DNA of 7,446 bases from Oscillospiraceae bacterium (GTDB taxonomy: Bacteria; Bacillota; Clostridia; WRCU01): the NCBI GenBank assembly GCA_009783805.1, contig WRCU01000071.1, forward strand, positions 1-7,446. The letters run 5' to 3'. Each line of letters starts with the position of its first letter. The first letter of the stretch is position 1. A program made the position numbers and the translations under genes. Shown in pieces: positions 1-6,866 of the stretch. The notes under the pieces were generated by a model. That model worked only from the letters and a program-made list of their open reading frames with translations, was not told the DNA's origin and ran no database searches.

Positions 1-1488
1 CTCGTGAAGAACTCGGCGGACCACGGCCTGGAGGCCCCCGACCGCAGGGCCTCGCTCGGCAAGCCGCCCAAGGGGAGGCTGACGCTGGCGGCGTACATGC
101 GCGACGGCTCGGCGGTCATCGAGGTCAGAGACGACGGCGCGGGGATAGATGCGATCGCGCTGAGGCGCAAGATGGTCGAGCGCGGGTTGGCGGGCGAGGA
201 GCAGGCCATGGCCTTATCGGACGCGGAGGCCTACGGCCTCATATTCGAGCCGGGCATGTCCACCGCCAAGAACGTCACCAGCCTCTCGGGGCGCGGCGTG
301 GGCATGGACATAGTGAAGACGAACATAGAGAGGCTCGGCGGGGGGATAGAGATAGATTCAACCCAGGGCGTCGGGACGACGATGCGCCTCATGATGCCCC
401 TCACGCTGTCCGCCGTCCGCGCGCTCATAGTAACGATAGACGAGGTGAGGTACGCGGTCCCGGAGTCGAACGTCGACCGGCTGGTACGCGTAAGGAAAGG
501 CTCCCCCGAGAAGAGGGTCGAGCGGCTGGGGGGGCACCTGACCCTGGTCTGCGACGGCCGCGCGGTGCCTTTGGTCACCTTTCAAGGGATCAGTGCGAAG
601 GTCCTGGGGGAGGCCCAACCCCCCGTCGAAGGTCAGCTCGAAAGGATCACGCGGCGCGAGGTGGCCAAGTTCCTGGTCATGAAGTTCGGCGAGAGGAGGC
701 TGGCGCTGCATATCGACGAGGCGCTCGAAACCGAGCAGACGTTGGTCAAGCCGCTGTCCGCCTACCTCAAGGACAGCGTCTGCTATTCCGGGACGACCGT
801 CCTGGGCAGCGGCGAGGCGATCATGATCCTCGACGCGGGCGGGATAGTCAGGCTCATGGACATCGAGTATGAGGAGGCCCCCCAAGTCCAAGGAGGTCCC
901 GACGCGGGCCTGACGCGCCAGGTCATCGTCTTCCAGTGCTCGGGCCCGGAGCATTTCGCCTTGGACATGGGCGCGATCAGGAGGATCGAGACGATAAGAC
1001 CCAGCCAGGTCCAGCGCGTGGGGGACTCGCTGTTCGTAAACGTCGCGTCCAGCACCGTGCGCGTCCTGAGGCCGGAGGACCATGCCCCCGTATCGAAGGC
1101 GGGGTATGCCGCCGACAAGCTGTATGTCATCACGCTGAAGGGGGCCGCCACGCCCGTGGGGCTATTGGCGGGCAGGATCGTCGATAAGGTCGAGGGCGAG
1201 TTCAAGGTGGACGGGGGCAGGATAACCGGGGAGCACGTGCTCGGCACGAGCGCGTACGGCGAGAAGGTGCTGATATTCTTGGACCCCGCGTCCATGGCTG
1301 AGCTGGCCGCAGCTGAGCCGTCCATGGCTGAGCTGGCCGCGGCTGAGCCGGCTTTGGTTGAGCCGGTTTTGGCTGAGCCGACCGCGGTTGAGCTGGCCGC
1401 GGTTGAGCCGTTTATAGCTGAGCCGGCCATGTCGGCCCCGGCGGGCGACGCGAACGTCCATGCATTCCCCCGCGGGGAGGTGGTGTAG
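1..1488 (+). CDS. cheA: Chemotaxis histidine kinase CheA, 3' part (5' truncated by the window edge)
   Basis: CheA autophosphorylates on a histidine under receptor control and passes phosphate to CheY and CheB. The 495 visible residues start inside the kinase ATPase domain. The N-box is at residues 1-16 (LVKNSADHGLEAPDRR), the G1-box at 42-49 (VRDDGAGI), the F-box at 81-88 (IFEPGMST) and the G2-box at 97-103 (GRGVGMD). A first CheW-like regulatory domain (P5) spans about 132-285, starting at the PLTLSAVRALIV signature. A second CheW-like domain spans about 303-430, so this is a tandem-P5 CheA, unlike the single P5 of the enteric enzyme. The tail (431-475) is a pentapeptide repeat rich in Glu, Ala and Pro. 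The His-phosphotransfer, P2 and dimerisation domains must lie upstream of the window. The reading frame is open from base 1, so no start is claimed. The stop is 3 nt before cheW. Confidence 0.97.
   Translation, partial: LVKNSADHGLEAPDRRASLGKPPKGRLTLAAYMRDGSAVIEVRDDGAGIDAIALRRKMVERGLAGEEQAMALSDAEAYGLIFEPGMSTAKNVTSLSGRGVGMDIVKTNIERLGGGIEIDSTQGVGTTMRLMMPLTLSAVRALIVTIDEVRYAVPESNVDRLVRVRKGSPEKRVERLGGHLTLVCDGRAVPLVTFQGISAKVLGEAQPPVEGQLERITRREVAKFLVMKFGERRLALHIDEALETEQTLVKPLSAYLKDSVCYSGTTVLGSGEAIMILDAGGIVRLMDIEYEEAPQVQGGPDAGLTRQVIVFQCSGPEHFALDMGAIRRIETIRPSQVQRVGDSLFVNVASSTVRVLRPEDHAPVSKAGYAADKLYVITLKGAATPVGLLAGRIVDKVEGEFKVDGGRITGEHVLGTSAYGEKVLIFLDPASMAELAAAEPSMAELAAAEPALVEPVLAEPTAVELAAVEPFIAEPAMSAPAGDANVHAFPRGEVV
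1291..1425 (+). repeat. 15-nt tandem repeat encoding nine xx(A/V)E(P/L) pentapeptides at the CheA C-terminus
   Basis: Nine in-frame 15-nt units encode SMAEL, AAAEP, SMAEL, AAAEP, ALVEP, VLAEP, TAVEL, AAVEP and FIAEP. A degenerate tenth unit (AMSAP, 1426-1440) follows. Bases 1291-1320 and 1321-1350 are a 30-nt direct repeat differing at one position (A/G at 1311/1341), which suggests a recent two-unit duplication. The units use GCT and GTT codons that are rare elsewhere in the window. The array lies beyond the last CheW-like domain and likely forms a flexible, acidic, Pro-rich tail. Because every unit is a multiple of three, copy-number change would not break the frame. Confidence 0.93.
1474..1481 (+). 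promoter_or_regulatory. Ribosome binding site of cheW inside the end of cheA
   Basis: GGGGAGGT lies 10 nt before the ATG at 1492 and overlaps the last codons of cheA. It supports ATG 1492 as the cheW start and translation coupled to cheA. AGG codons create similar motifs elsewhere, so the motif is convincing here because of its position. Confidence 0.7.
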
Positions 1489-1491
1489 GCC

Positions 1492-1941
1492 ATGCGACTC
1501 CTCAGCTTCCGTTCGCGGGGTGAGCTGTACGCCACGGACGTCTCGTGCGCCGCGAAGTTCGCGCGCAACATCCCCATCACGCCCGTGGCCGCCGCGCCGG
1601 GCTTCGTGGTGGGCATCGCCAGCATCAAGGGCCGGGTCATAACCGTCCTGGACTTGGGGGCGCTTATGGGCGTGGGTGGCGGGGACGCGGCTACGCCCGG
1701 GTCCCGCGTGAACGCCATGGTCTTAAGCCCCTCGCCGGACGGCGACCAGACGGCCCTGCGCATCGACGGGCCCGGGAACCTGCACGAGGTCGACGATGGG
1801 GCCATCCTGCCGATACCGGTATCGGCGGGCGCATCGGAGAGAAGGTACATTAAAGGGGTCGCCGAGATCGGCGGCCTGCTGTACAGGATAGTGGACGCGA
1901 GGGCCGTCATCCGCCGGGACCGCGCGCCCGAGCTTGAATAG
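1492..1941 (+). CDS. cheW: Chemotaxis adaptor protein CheW
   Basis: CheW is the cytoplasmic scaffold that joins receptor tips to CheA. The 149-residue product is a single CheW domain, slightly shorter than the usual 155-170. Visible family features are the N-terminal strand segment LLSFRSRGELYATDV (residues 3-17), a predicted loop with P36-G37, and the core GIASIKGRVITVLDL (41-55). That core corresponds to the family signature G-I/V-x-N-x-R-G-x-x-x-x-V-x-D-L. Here the conserved Asn and Arg are Ser44 and Lys46, conservative but noticeable changes near the CheA-binding surface. The C-terminal half ends with KGVAEIGGLLYRIVDARAVI, typical of the last CheW strand and helix. It lies between cheA and a receptor gene, which fits co-production of a ternary signalling complex. 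The start is set by the ribosome binding site ending at 1481. Confidence 0.95.
   Translation: MRLLSFRSRGELYATDVSCAAKFARNIPITPVAAAPGFVVGIASIKGRVITVLDLGALMGVGGGDAATPGSRVNAMVLSPSPDGDQTALRIDGPGNLHEVDDGAILPIPVSAGASERRYIKGVAEIGGLLYRIVDARAVIRRDRAPELE
1809..1826. repeat. 18-bp perfect palindrome inside cheW
   Basis: GCCGATACCGGTATCGGC reads identically on both strands with no spacer. It lies in the 3' third of cheW and encodes ordinary residues (LPIPVSA region). It has no T-run after it, so it is not an obvious terminator. It may be a chance product of GC-rich codon use or a protein or restriction-modification site. Confidence 0.6.
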
Positions 1942-1967
1942 CGCAAGCCGTCCGGCCACATGGGACT

Positions 1968-1977
1968 AAGGGGAGGA
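1968..1977 (+). promoter_or_regulatory. Strong ribosome binding site of the chemoreceptor gene
   Basis: AAGGGGAGGA sits 6 nt before ATG 1984. It decides the receptor start: the upstream in-frame ATG at 1960 would place this motif inside the coding region and has no comparable motif before it. Confidence 0.8.
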
Positions 1978-1983
1978 TATGCC

Positions 1984-3978
1984 ATGATGAAAGCCGTAGG
2001 GAACCTAAACCTGAAGGTCAAGCTGCTGACGGCCTTCCTTTTCGCGTCCGTCATCGTGCTGCTCATATCGGTCGTCTCCATCACGAACATGCTCGACACG
2101 ATAGACAAGCACAGCTCCATCCCGGACGCCATCATCTACCCTTTGAAGCAGATAGCGAAGGCGAACGGCGACCTCGAGAACGTCAGGGCCCTGAGCCGGG
2201 GCATCCTCATCCACGGCGACTCGGCGAAGGCGGTCGAGGAGGCCGACGCCATCAGGGTCAGCCTCGCGGACGCCAAGAGGGCCATGCAGGCCTTCGACGA
2301 CGCGAGCCCCCTATATTCGGGGTTCATGGCCTCCGTCGACATCTACTCCGGCTACCTGGGCGCGTTTTTGGACATGGCGCTTTCCGGCGACGTCGCGGGG
2401 GCGACCTCCTACCTAGAGGAGACCCTCTCGCCTAAGTCCGGGGACCTGCAGAGGAGCCTGTACGCGCTCAGCGAGGAGAAGCTGGACTTCGGCAACGACG
2501 TGGCGGGCGCGACCGTCGCCGCCTCCAGGAGCTCCCTCACCTTCCTCATGATCATCTCCGGCATAGGGTTCATGCTGACCGTGGCCTTCGGGATGTACTT
2601 CTCGACCTCGATATCCAGGCCCATCCTGCTGGGCGCCGAGACCATGACCAAGGCCGCCGACGGCGACTTCTCCGTGAGGCTGCCCGACGACTACGGCGCC
2701 GAGATAGGCAGGCTCTTCGCGGCCTGCAACTCCCTGAACGAGTACAACAATGTGAACGTGATAAAGATCAGGGAGTCCACGGCCGACATACGCTCCGCGG
2801 CCGAGGAGATGCACAACGTTTCGTCGAAGACCGCACAGAACATCGCGAGCCTCAACTCGCAGACCTCGTCGGTGAGCGCGGTGACGGAGGAGTTCTCGAC
2901 GGGCATGGCCCAGTCGTCGAACTCGCTGTCCACCGCCACCGCGCACATAATGGCTGTCGCGTCCTCCATCGAGGAGACCAACGCGACCATCGGGACCATA
3001 GCGGCCGCGGCCGAGGAGACGAGCACGCGCGTCAGCCAGTCCAGCGACCTGGTCGAGAGCATCAAGGACAGCATCGCCAAGGCCTCGGACTCGGCCAGGA
3101 TGGTCGCGAGGTCCTTCGACAGCGTGGCGGGGAGCGTGGACGAAATCAACAAGTCGCTCGCCTTGGTGGGCGGCCAGTGCACGGCCACGAAGGGCAGGGT
3201 CTCGAACGCCGACGAGAAGGCCAGGAACACGAACGCGGCCATACAGAGGCTCGAGGCGGCCAGCAAGCAGATAGGCAAGATAGTCGGGGTCATCAGCGAC
3301 TTCGCCGACCAGACGAACATGCTGGCCCTCAACGCGGCCATAGAGGCGGCCGGGGCGGGCGAGGTCGGCAAGGGGTTCATGGTCGTCGCCAACGAGGTCA
3401 AGGAGCTGGCCAAGCAGACGGCCGACGCCTCCGACGAGATCGCCGAGCAGATAGAGAACATGCAGAGGAGCATGCCGGAGGCGGTGGGCGCGGTCTCCGA
3501 GATAACGGTGATAATCAGCGAGATGACGGAGTTCATAACCTCCTTCACCCAGGAGATATCGGTCCAGGGCCAGCGCAGCGACCGGATAGCCGAAGACTCC
3601 ATGGCCGCCGCCAGGATGATGGGCGACATAACGGCCGAGATCAACAGGATCTCTGACAACGCCGTGAGCGTCACGAAGACCGTGGTCGACTCCGCCAAGG
3701 GCACGAACGAGATAGCCAAGTCGATATCCGAGCTGGTCGTCGGCGCGCAGGACATAGCCATGAACTCGGAGAGGGCGACCAACAACATCAAGGAGATAGA
3801 TAGGGCGGCCAAGGAGATGGTCTCGGGCCTCAACGAGATATCGAAGAGCGTGCAGCTGATCGACGCCGAGGCGGGCACCGTCCAGGGCGGCGCGGACGCG
3901 ACTAAGGCCTCAAGCGTCACCTTGCTGAGGACGGCGAACGACCTGGAGGCGATGATATCGAAATTCAAGGTAAGGTGA
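1984..3978 (+). CDS. mcp: Methyl-accepting chemotaxis protein (4-helix-bundle sensor, HAMP, long signalling hairpin)
   Basis: This is a transmembrane chemoreceptor of 664 residues that controls CheA through CheW. TM1 is about residues 14-33. A periplasmic region of about 150 residues (34-183), helical and Leu/Ala-rich, resembles the 4HB_MCP sensor family. TM2 is about 185-206 and HAMP about 207-258, with Pro213 in ISRPI and E240-I241-G242. The signalling hairpin tip is in [26 protein letters not shown] (440-465; written only to locate the tip), where the usual Arg of AARAGE is Gly. Likely methylation helices carry Glu pairs at 302/303, 330/331 and 344/345, spaced 28 and 14 residues, so they share one helix face. 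About 200 residues lie on each side of the tip, longer than in Tsr-like receptors. The C-terminus ends SKFKVR, with no NWETF-type CheR-binding pentapeptide. The ligand cannot be inferred. Start 1984 is preferred over 1960 on ribosome-binding-site spacing. The stop overlaps the cheB start. Confidence 0.95.
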   Translation: MMKAVGNLNLKVKLLTAFLFASVIVLLISVVSITNMLDTIDKHSSIPDAIIYPLKQIAKANGDLENVRALSRGILIHGDSAKAVEEADAIRVSLADAKRAMQAFDDASPLYSGFMASVDIYSGYLGAFLDMALSGDVAGATSYLEETLSPKSGDLQRSLYALSEEKLDFGNDVAGATVAASRSSLTFLMIISGIGFMLTVAFGMYFSTSISRPILLGAETMTKAADGDFSVRLPDDYGAEIGRLFAACNSLNEYNNVNVIKIRESTADIRSAAEEMHNVSSKTAQNIASLNSQTSSVSAVTEEFSTGMAQSSNSLSTATAHIMAVASSIEETNATIGTIAAAAEETSTRVSQSSDLVESIKDSIAKASDSARMVARSFDSVAGSVDEINKSLALVGGQCTATKGRVSNADEKARNTNAAIQRLEAASKQIGKIVGVISDFADQTNMLALNAAIEAAGAGEVGKGFMVVANEVKELAKQTADASDEIAEQIENMQRSMPEAVGAVSEITVIISEMTEFITSFTQEISVQGQRSDRIAEDSMAAARMMGDITAEINRISDNAVSVTKTVVDSAKGTNEIAKSISELVVGAQDIAMNSERATNNIKEIDRAAKEMVSGLNEISKSVQLIDAEAGTVQGGADATKASSVTLLRTANDLEAMISKFKVR

Positions 3979-5030
3979 GCGCCGCGGGCTTGAAGGTCTT
4001 GGTCGCCGACCCTTCCTCCGTCTTCAGGATGATGTTTCGGCAGGCCGTCGCCGAGTTGGGCGGGGGGGCGTCGGCCACGTGCGTGGCCGACGCGGACGGC
4101 GCGCGGGCGGCCATCGGCCGGCACGATTACGGCGTCATCGTCGTGGACGCCGACTTGCCGGGCGCGGACCCCGTAGCCTTGATGGCCGAGTTCGCGCGGA
4201 AGGCCCCGAAGGCATTCCGCCTTTTTACGGCCAGCCCCTCCTCGGTAAGCGGGGACATGTGCGCCCGGGCCGTCGCCGGCGGCGCATCCGACCGCATGGC
4301 CAAGCCGCTCGAGAAGAGCTACGGCGAGAACCTCTCGATCGTGAGGGACCGGTTGGGCGACATCCTCAAGGCGATAAACGACCCGATCGCCGTCCCAAAG
4401 GCGCCCGCAGCCATGGAGGCGGCGAGGGGCCGGCCGAAGGGACCGGACTACGACCTTATCTTGATCGCGGCCTCGACCGGCGGGCCTTCGGCCTTGGAGG
4501 CGGTCCTTTCCAAGCTCGCGGGCGACTTCCCCATCCCTATATTAATAGTGCAGCACATGCCCCAGAGCTTCATGCCGATACTGGCCCAGAACCTAAGCCA
4601 AAGGTCCCTGATTAAGGTGCGGACCGCGTCCGACGGGGAGGTCATCCAAGGGGGGACCGCCTACCTGGCGCCCGGCGGGACCCATATGCGGCTCAGCCCC
4701 GCGAACCGGATCGAGCTGGACGGCTCGCCGCCGATAAACGGCATACGCCCCGCCGCCGACGTGCTCTTCGAGTCCGTCGCCAAGTCATACAAAGGCAACG
4801 GCGTCATGGCCGTCGTGCTGACGGGGATGGGCAACGACGGCGAGGCGGGGATCGCCAGCCTGAAGAGGTCCCTGCGTTGCCATTGCCTGGCGCAGAGCGC
4901 CGAGACCTGCGTCGTCTACGGGATGCCGCGCGCGGTCATTGAGGGAGGCTTGGCCGACGGCGTCCTTGGCCTGGGCGACATGGCCTCGGGGATCACTCGG
5001 GCGGCCTTGGCCGGGGGGTGCGCCCAATGA
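3975..5030 (+). CDS. cheB: Protein-glutamate methylesterase/deamidase CheB (receiver plus esterase)
   Basis: CheB removes methyl groups from receptor glutamates; its receiver domain normally relieves autoinhibition when phosphorylated by CheA. The 351-residue protein has a receiver domain at 5-112, a linker at 113-157 and the methylesterase domain at about 158-348. The esterase triad is intact: Ser167 (AASTGG), His194 (VQHMP) and Asp288 (TGMGNDG). In the receiver, the phospho-acceptor Asp58, Thr85 and Lys110 (AKP) are present. The paired acidic residues read Asp12-Pro13, though, so the second acidic Mg-ligand position is lost, and the usual DG after the active site is Asp65-Pro66. Phosphorylation control may therefore be weakened (inference). 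The start is a GTG at 3975 that overlaps the receptor stop as GTGA, indicating translational coupling; no better in-frame start lies upstream. The receptor substrate is probably the neighbouring one. Confidence 0.95.
   Translation: MSAAGLKVLVADPSSVFRMMFRQAVAELGGGASATCVADADGARAAIGRHDYGVIVVDADLPGADPVALMAEFARKAPKAFRLFTASPSSVSGDMCARAVAGGASDRMAKPLEKSYGENLSIVRDRLGDILKAINDPIAVPKAPAAMEAARGRPKGPDYDLILIAASTGGPSALEAVLSKLAGDFPIPILIVQHMPQSFMPILAQNLSQRSLIKVRTASDGEVIQGGTAYLAPGGTHMRLSPANRIELDGSPPINGIRPAADVLFESVAKSYKGNGVMAVVLTGMGNDGEAGIASLKRSLRCHCLAQSAETCVVYGMPRAVIEGGLADGVLGLGDMASGITRAALAGGCAQ
4068..4093. repeat. Perfect 12-bp inverted repeat with 2-nt spacer inside cheB
   Basis: GCGTCGGCCACG (4068-4079) and CGTGGCCGACGC (4082-4093) are exact reverse complements separated by TG. 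In RNA this would give a very stable GC-rich stem about 90 nt into cheB, encoding receiver residues 32-40. A run of seven G (4062-4068) directly abuts its 5' side. No T-run follows, so it is not a canonical intrinsic terminator. Confidence 0.75.
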
Positions 5031-5899
5031 GCTTCAAGCCCGCGCACCCGCCCATAGGCGACGAGGAGTTCAAGGCGCTGCAGGCCTACGTGTACGAGAA
5101 CAGCGGCATCCTCATACCGCCGGAGAAGGCCTACCTTTTCCAGACCCGGCTCGTGCCGCTCATGCTCAAGGCAGGCGCGGCCACGTTCGGCGAGTTCGTC
5201 AGGCACGTCAAGGGCGGCTCGGACGAGGCGCTGAAGGAGAAGGTCATAGGCGCGCTTACCACGAACGAGACCTTCTGGTTCCGCGACTCGGCCCCTTGGA
5301 AGGTGCTGGAGGATCGGCTGCTGCCCACCTACGTCAAGGAGCTTGCCGAAGGGTCGAGGGCTCAGGTCCGCATATGGTTCGCCGCCGCGTCCACCGGCCA
5401 GGAGGCCTACTCCACGGTGATGTGCGTGGACGACCACCTGAGGCGCTGCCAAGTCGGGGGCGTCAGCCTCTCCGACTTCCGCTTCCTGGCGACCGACATA
5501 TCCGGCGGCGTGCTGGAGCTGGCCAGGAAGGGGCGTTACGATGCGATCAGCATGACCCGGGGCCTGGACGGGCGCTACCGGGACAAATACTTCACGCAGG
5601 ACGCGTCCGCGTGGGAGATAGACGCGAGGGTGCGGGACGCGGTGAGGTTCGAGCGCTTCAACCTGCTCGACGACTACCGGGCCTTCGGCCGCTTCGACGT
5701 TATCTTCCTCAGGTACGTGCTCATATATTTTCCAAGCGCCCTGAAAAAGGAGATAATCGACAGGATGCACGGCGCCCTGGCCAGGAAGGGCGTCCTCTTC
5801 ACCGGGAGCTACGCGCTCTTCGACTACTTCGACGAAGGCATGTACGAAGAGGGGCACTGCGGCAACCTGACGTACTACACCAGGAAGGAACCCGGATAA
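5027..5899 (+). CDS. cheR: Chemotaxis protein-glutamate O-methyltransferase CheR
   Basis: CheR transfers methyl groups from S-adenosylmethionine to receptor glutamates, opposing CheB. The 290-residue product matches the usual family length. An N-terminal helical domain (about 10-75) is followed by TTNETFWFRD (78-87), the family's substrate-side signature. The SAM-binding fold has the AAASTGQEAYS motif (119-129), ATDIS (155-159, with Asp157) and FDVIFLRYVLIYF (223-235). In the last motif the usual Asn of RNV is Tyr230; in Salmonella CheR this position contacts the cofactor, so it is an unusual substitution. ATG 5027 overlaps the cheB stop as ATGA and has a G6 run 8 nt upstream (5013-5018). An upstream in-frame GTG at 5018 is possible but lies inside that G run. 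No extra C-terminal domain is present. The cognate receptor lacks a tethering pentapeptide, so recognition is probably direct. Confidence 0.96.
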   Translation: MSFKPAHPPIGDEEFKALQAYVYENSGILIPPEKAYLFQTRLVPLMLKAGAATFGEFVRHVKGGSDEALKEKVIGALTTNETFWFRDSAPWKVLEDRLLPTYVKELAEGSRAQVRIWFAAASTGQEAYSTVMCVDDHLRRCQVGGVSLSDFRFLATDISGGVLELARKGRYDAISMTRGLDGRYRDKYFTQDASAWEIDARVRDAVRFERFNLLDDYRAFGRFDVIFLRYVLIYFPSALKKEIIDRMHGALARKGVLFTGSYALFDYFDEGMYEEGHCGNLTYYTRKEPG

Positions 5900-5900
5900 G

Positions 5901-6275
5901 ATGAAGCTGCTTATGGTCGACGACTCGTCCAGCATCCGCAAGGTGATCAAGGCGGCGGCCGACATGCTGCGCATAGAGACGGAGGAGGCGGAGGACGGCC
6001 TGCAGGCCCTCGAGCTGCTGGAGCGCATCCACGGCGAGGTGGACCTCATCCTCCTGGATTGGAACATGCCCGGGATGAACGGGTACGACTTCTTGGTAGA
6101 GGTGAAGAAGGACGGCAGGTACGGCCACATACCGGTCATGATGGTGACGACGGAGGGGCAGCAGAGCAGCATCATAGCCGCCGTGCGGGCGGGCGCGGCC
6201 AACTACCTTACCAAGCCCTTCACGGCCGGGGAGCTGGAGGCCAAGATCATGGAGTGCGTCGGGGGCGAAGGGTAG
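5901..6275 (+). CDS. cheY: Chemotaxis response regulator CheY (single receiver domain)
   Basis: CheY is the diffusible output regulator: phosphorylated by CheA, it binds the flagellar motor switch. The 124-residue protein is one receiver domain with no output domain. All key residues are present: Asp7-Asp8 (MVDDSSS), phospho-acceptor Asp53 (LLDWNMPGMNG), Thr83 (VTTEG), Tyr102 at the switch aromatic position and Lys105 (TKPF). Asn55, two residues after the phospho-Asp, matches the arrangement seen in classical CheY. The gene starts 1 nt after the cheR stop. An AGGAAGGA motif at 5882-5889, inside the end of cheR, serves as ribosome binding site with about 11 nt spacing. It precedes cheX, whose family dephosphorylates CheY-P, so signal production and removal are co-encoded. 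An alternative is a receiver serving a non-motor output, but the context favours CheY. Confidence 0.96.
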   Translation: MKLLMVDDSSSIRKVIKAAADMLRIETEEAEDGLQALELLERIHGEVDLILLDWNMPGMNGYDFLVEVKKDGRYGHIPVMMVTTEGQQSSIIAAVRAGAANYLTKPFTAGELEAKIMECVGGEG

Positions 6276-6276
6276 C

Positions 6277-6780
6277 GTGGGCGATATGGGCGATGGCGGG
6301 CGTGCGGGCCAAGTCCGCGATGACCCCGTGATGGGATACGTGGCGGACGCCTTCCTGGGGTCGCTGGCGGAGGTGGTCTCCGCAGCGACGGGCCTGACCT
6401 TCGCCGCCTTGGAAGGCGGGGTCCATAGGGTGGGCGAAGGCATGGTCGGCGCGATGGGCCTTTACGGCGGGAACCGCGGGATCCTGCTCATATCGGCCGA
6501 GGAAGCGGACCTGCGCCTATTGAGCTCCCGCATGACCGGAACCCCCCCAGGTGACGTGACGGACGCGGACATGGGGGACACCCTATGCGAGATAGTGAAC
6601 ATGACGGCCGGCGGGGCCAAGCTCAGGCTCAGCGGCGAGGAGGACGCGTTCACCCTCTCGATGCCGTTCATCATCACCGGCCAGGCGATGGACGTGAGCT
6701 TCAAGGGCCGGGCGGGCGTGGTCGCGGGTAGGCTGGGCGACGGCGAGGCTTCCCTGTCCCTTAGGGTCATGTTCCATTGA
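6277..6780 (+). CDS. cheX: CheY-P phosphatase CheX
   Basis: CheX-family proteins hydrolyse CheY-P to end the signal. The product is 167 residues from GTG 6277, close to the roughly 150-160 usual. The diagnostic ExxN motif is Glu105-I-V-Asn108 in CEIVNMTAGGAKLRL, followed by the typical Gly-rich turn and the strand SMPFIITG. The N-terminal helix YVADAFLGSLAEVV fits the family start. The start is uncertain. GTG 6277 lies 1 nt after the cheY stop with GAAGGG 4 nt upstream and adds a Gly/Asp-rich lead of about 18 residues. ATG 6286 is also possible. ATG 6331 would give 149 residues and fits the family alignment best, but I see no ribosome binding site before it. A run of seven C (6542-6548) lies in the coding region without breaking it. 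The gene is the last of the chemotaxis operon. Confidence 0.9.
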   Translation: MGDMGDGGRAGQVRDDPVMGYVADAFLGSLAEVVSAATGLTFAALEGGVHRVGEGMVGAMGLYGGNRGILLISAEEADLRLLSSRMTGTPPGDVTDADMGDTLCEIVNMTAGGAKLRLSGEEDAFTLSMPFIITGQAMDVSFKGRAGVVAGRLGDGEASLSLRVMFH

Positions 6781-6795
6781 GGCACGGATAATGCG
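6780..6795 (+). promoter_or_regulatory. Candidate sigma-54 (-24/-12) promoter before the glycohydrolase gene
   Basis: The sequence AGGCACGGATAATGCG has GG at 6781-6782 and GC at 6793-6794 with exactly 10 nt between them. It matches the TGGCACG-N4-TTGC consensus at 9 of 11 informative positions. It starts at the cheX stop and would place transcription start near 6806. The call rests on one motif only. No enhancer-binding-protein site was identified. Confidence 0.35.
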
Positions 6796-6805
6796 TCAAA
6801 AACAA

Positions 6806-6842
6806 TGATCCCATAATGCTATGGCGATGGTGATCCCGATAA
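6806..6842 (+). repeat. Short direct repeat in the intergenic control region
   Basis: TGATCCCATAA (6806-6816) recurs as TGATCCCGATAA (6831-6842), offset by 25 nt and differing by one inserted G. Between the copies, CCATA-ATGC-TATGG (6811-6824) is a small 5-bp inverted repeat. These could be regulator half-sites. They are too short to be sure. Confidence 0.4.
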
Positions 6843-6857
6843 ACCGGTTCGGATTAT
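6839..6857. promoter_or_regulatory. Imperfect palindrome before the glycohydrolase gene (possible operator or hairpin)
   Basis: ATAAACCG (6839-6846) and CGGATTAT (6850-6857) pair at 7 of 8 positions around a GTT spacer. The element also contains the 8-bp palindrome AACCGGTT. It ends 9 nt before the G8 ribosome-binding tract, where a repressor or an RNA stem could affect expression. It has no T-run, so it is not a terminator for the che operon. Confidence 0.4.
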
Positions 6858-6866
6858 AAGGAAAGC

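Noticed and set aside
1231..1242. 12-bp palindrome GAGCACGTGCTC in cheA.
   Set aside because: One or two palindromes of this length are expected by chance in a window of this size.
1960..1983. Receptor start at ATG 1960, 24 nt upstream.
   Set aside because: The strong ribosome binding site at 1968-1977 would fall inside the gene; it is ideally spaced for ATG 1984.
783..2135. Long open frame on the - strand (450 codons) opposite cheA and cheW.
   Set aside because: It is the antisense shadow of strong CheA/CheW coding in GC-rich DNA; the translation is Ser/Pro-rich, matches no family I know and spans two real genes.
2691..4124. Long open frame on the - strand (477 codons) opposite the receptor gene.
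   Set aside because: It is a shadow of the heptad-repeat coding region; its Ser/Ala/Leu-rich translation mirrors the receptor codons and it runs across the mcp/cheB junction.
4939..5904. 321-codon + strand frame overlapping cheR in another phase.
   Set aside because: Arg/Gly-rich translation typical of a shifted GC-rich frame; the cheR frame carries all the family motifs.
4916..6202. Long open frame on the - strand (428 codons) opposite cheB, cheR and cheY.
   Set aside because: It crosses three well-supported genes and has no recognisable domain.
6812..6817. CATAAT and TATAAG (6855-6860) as sigma-70 -10 boxes.
   Set aside because: Neither has a TTGACA-like -35 at 16-18 nt upstream, so the evidence is too weak to list as promoters.
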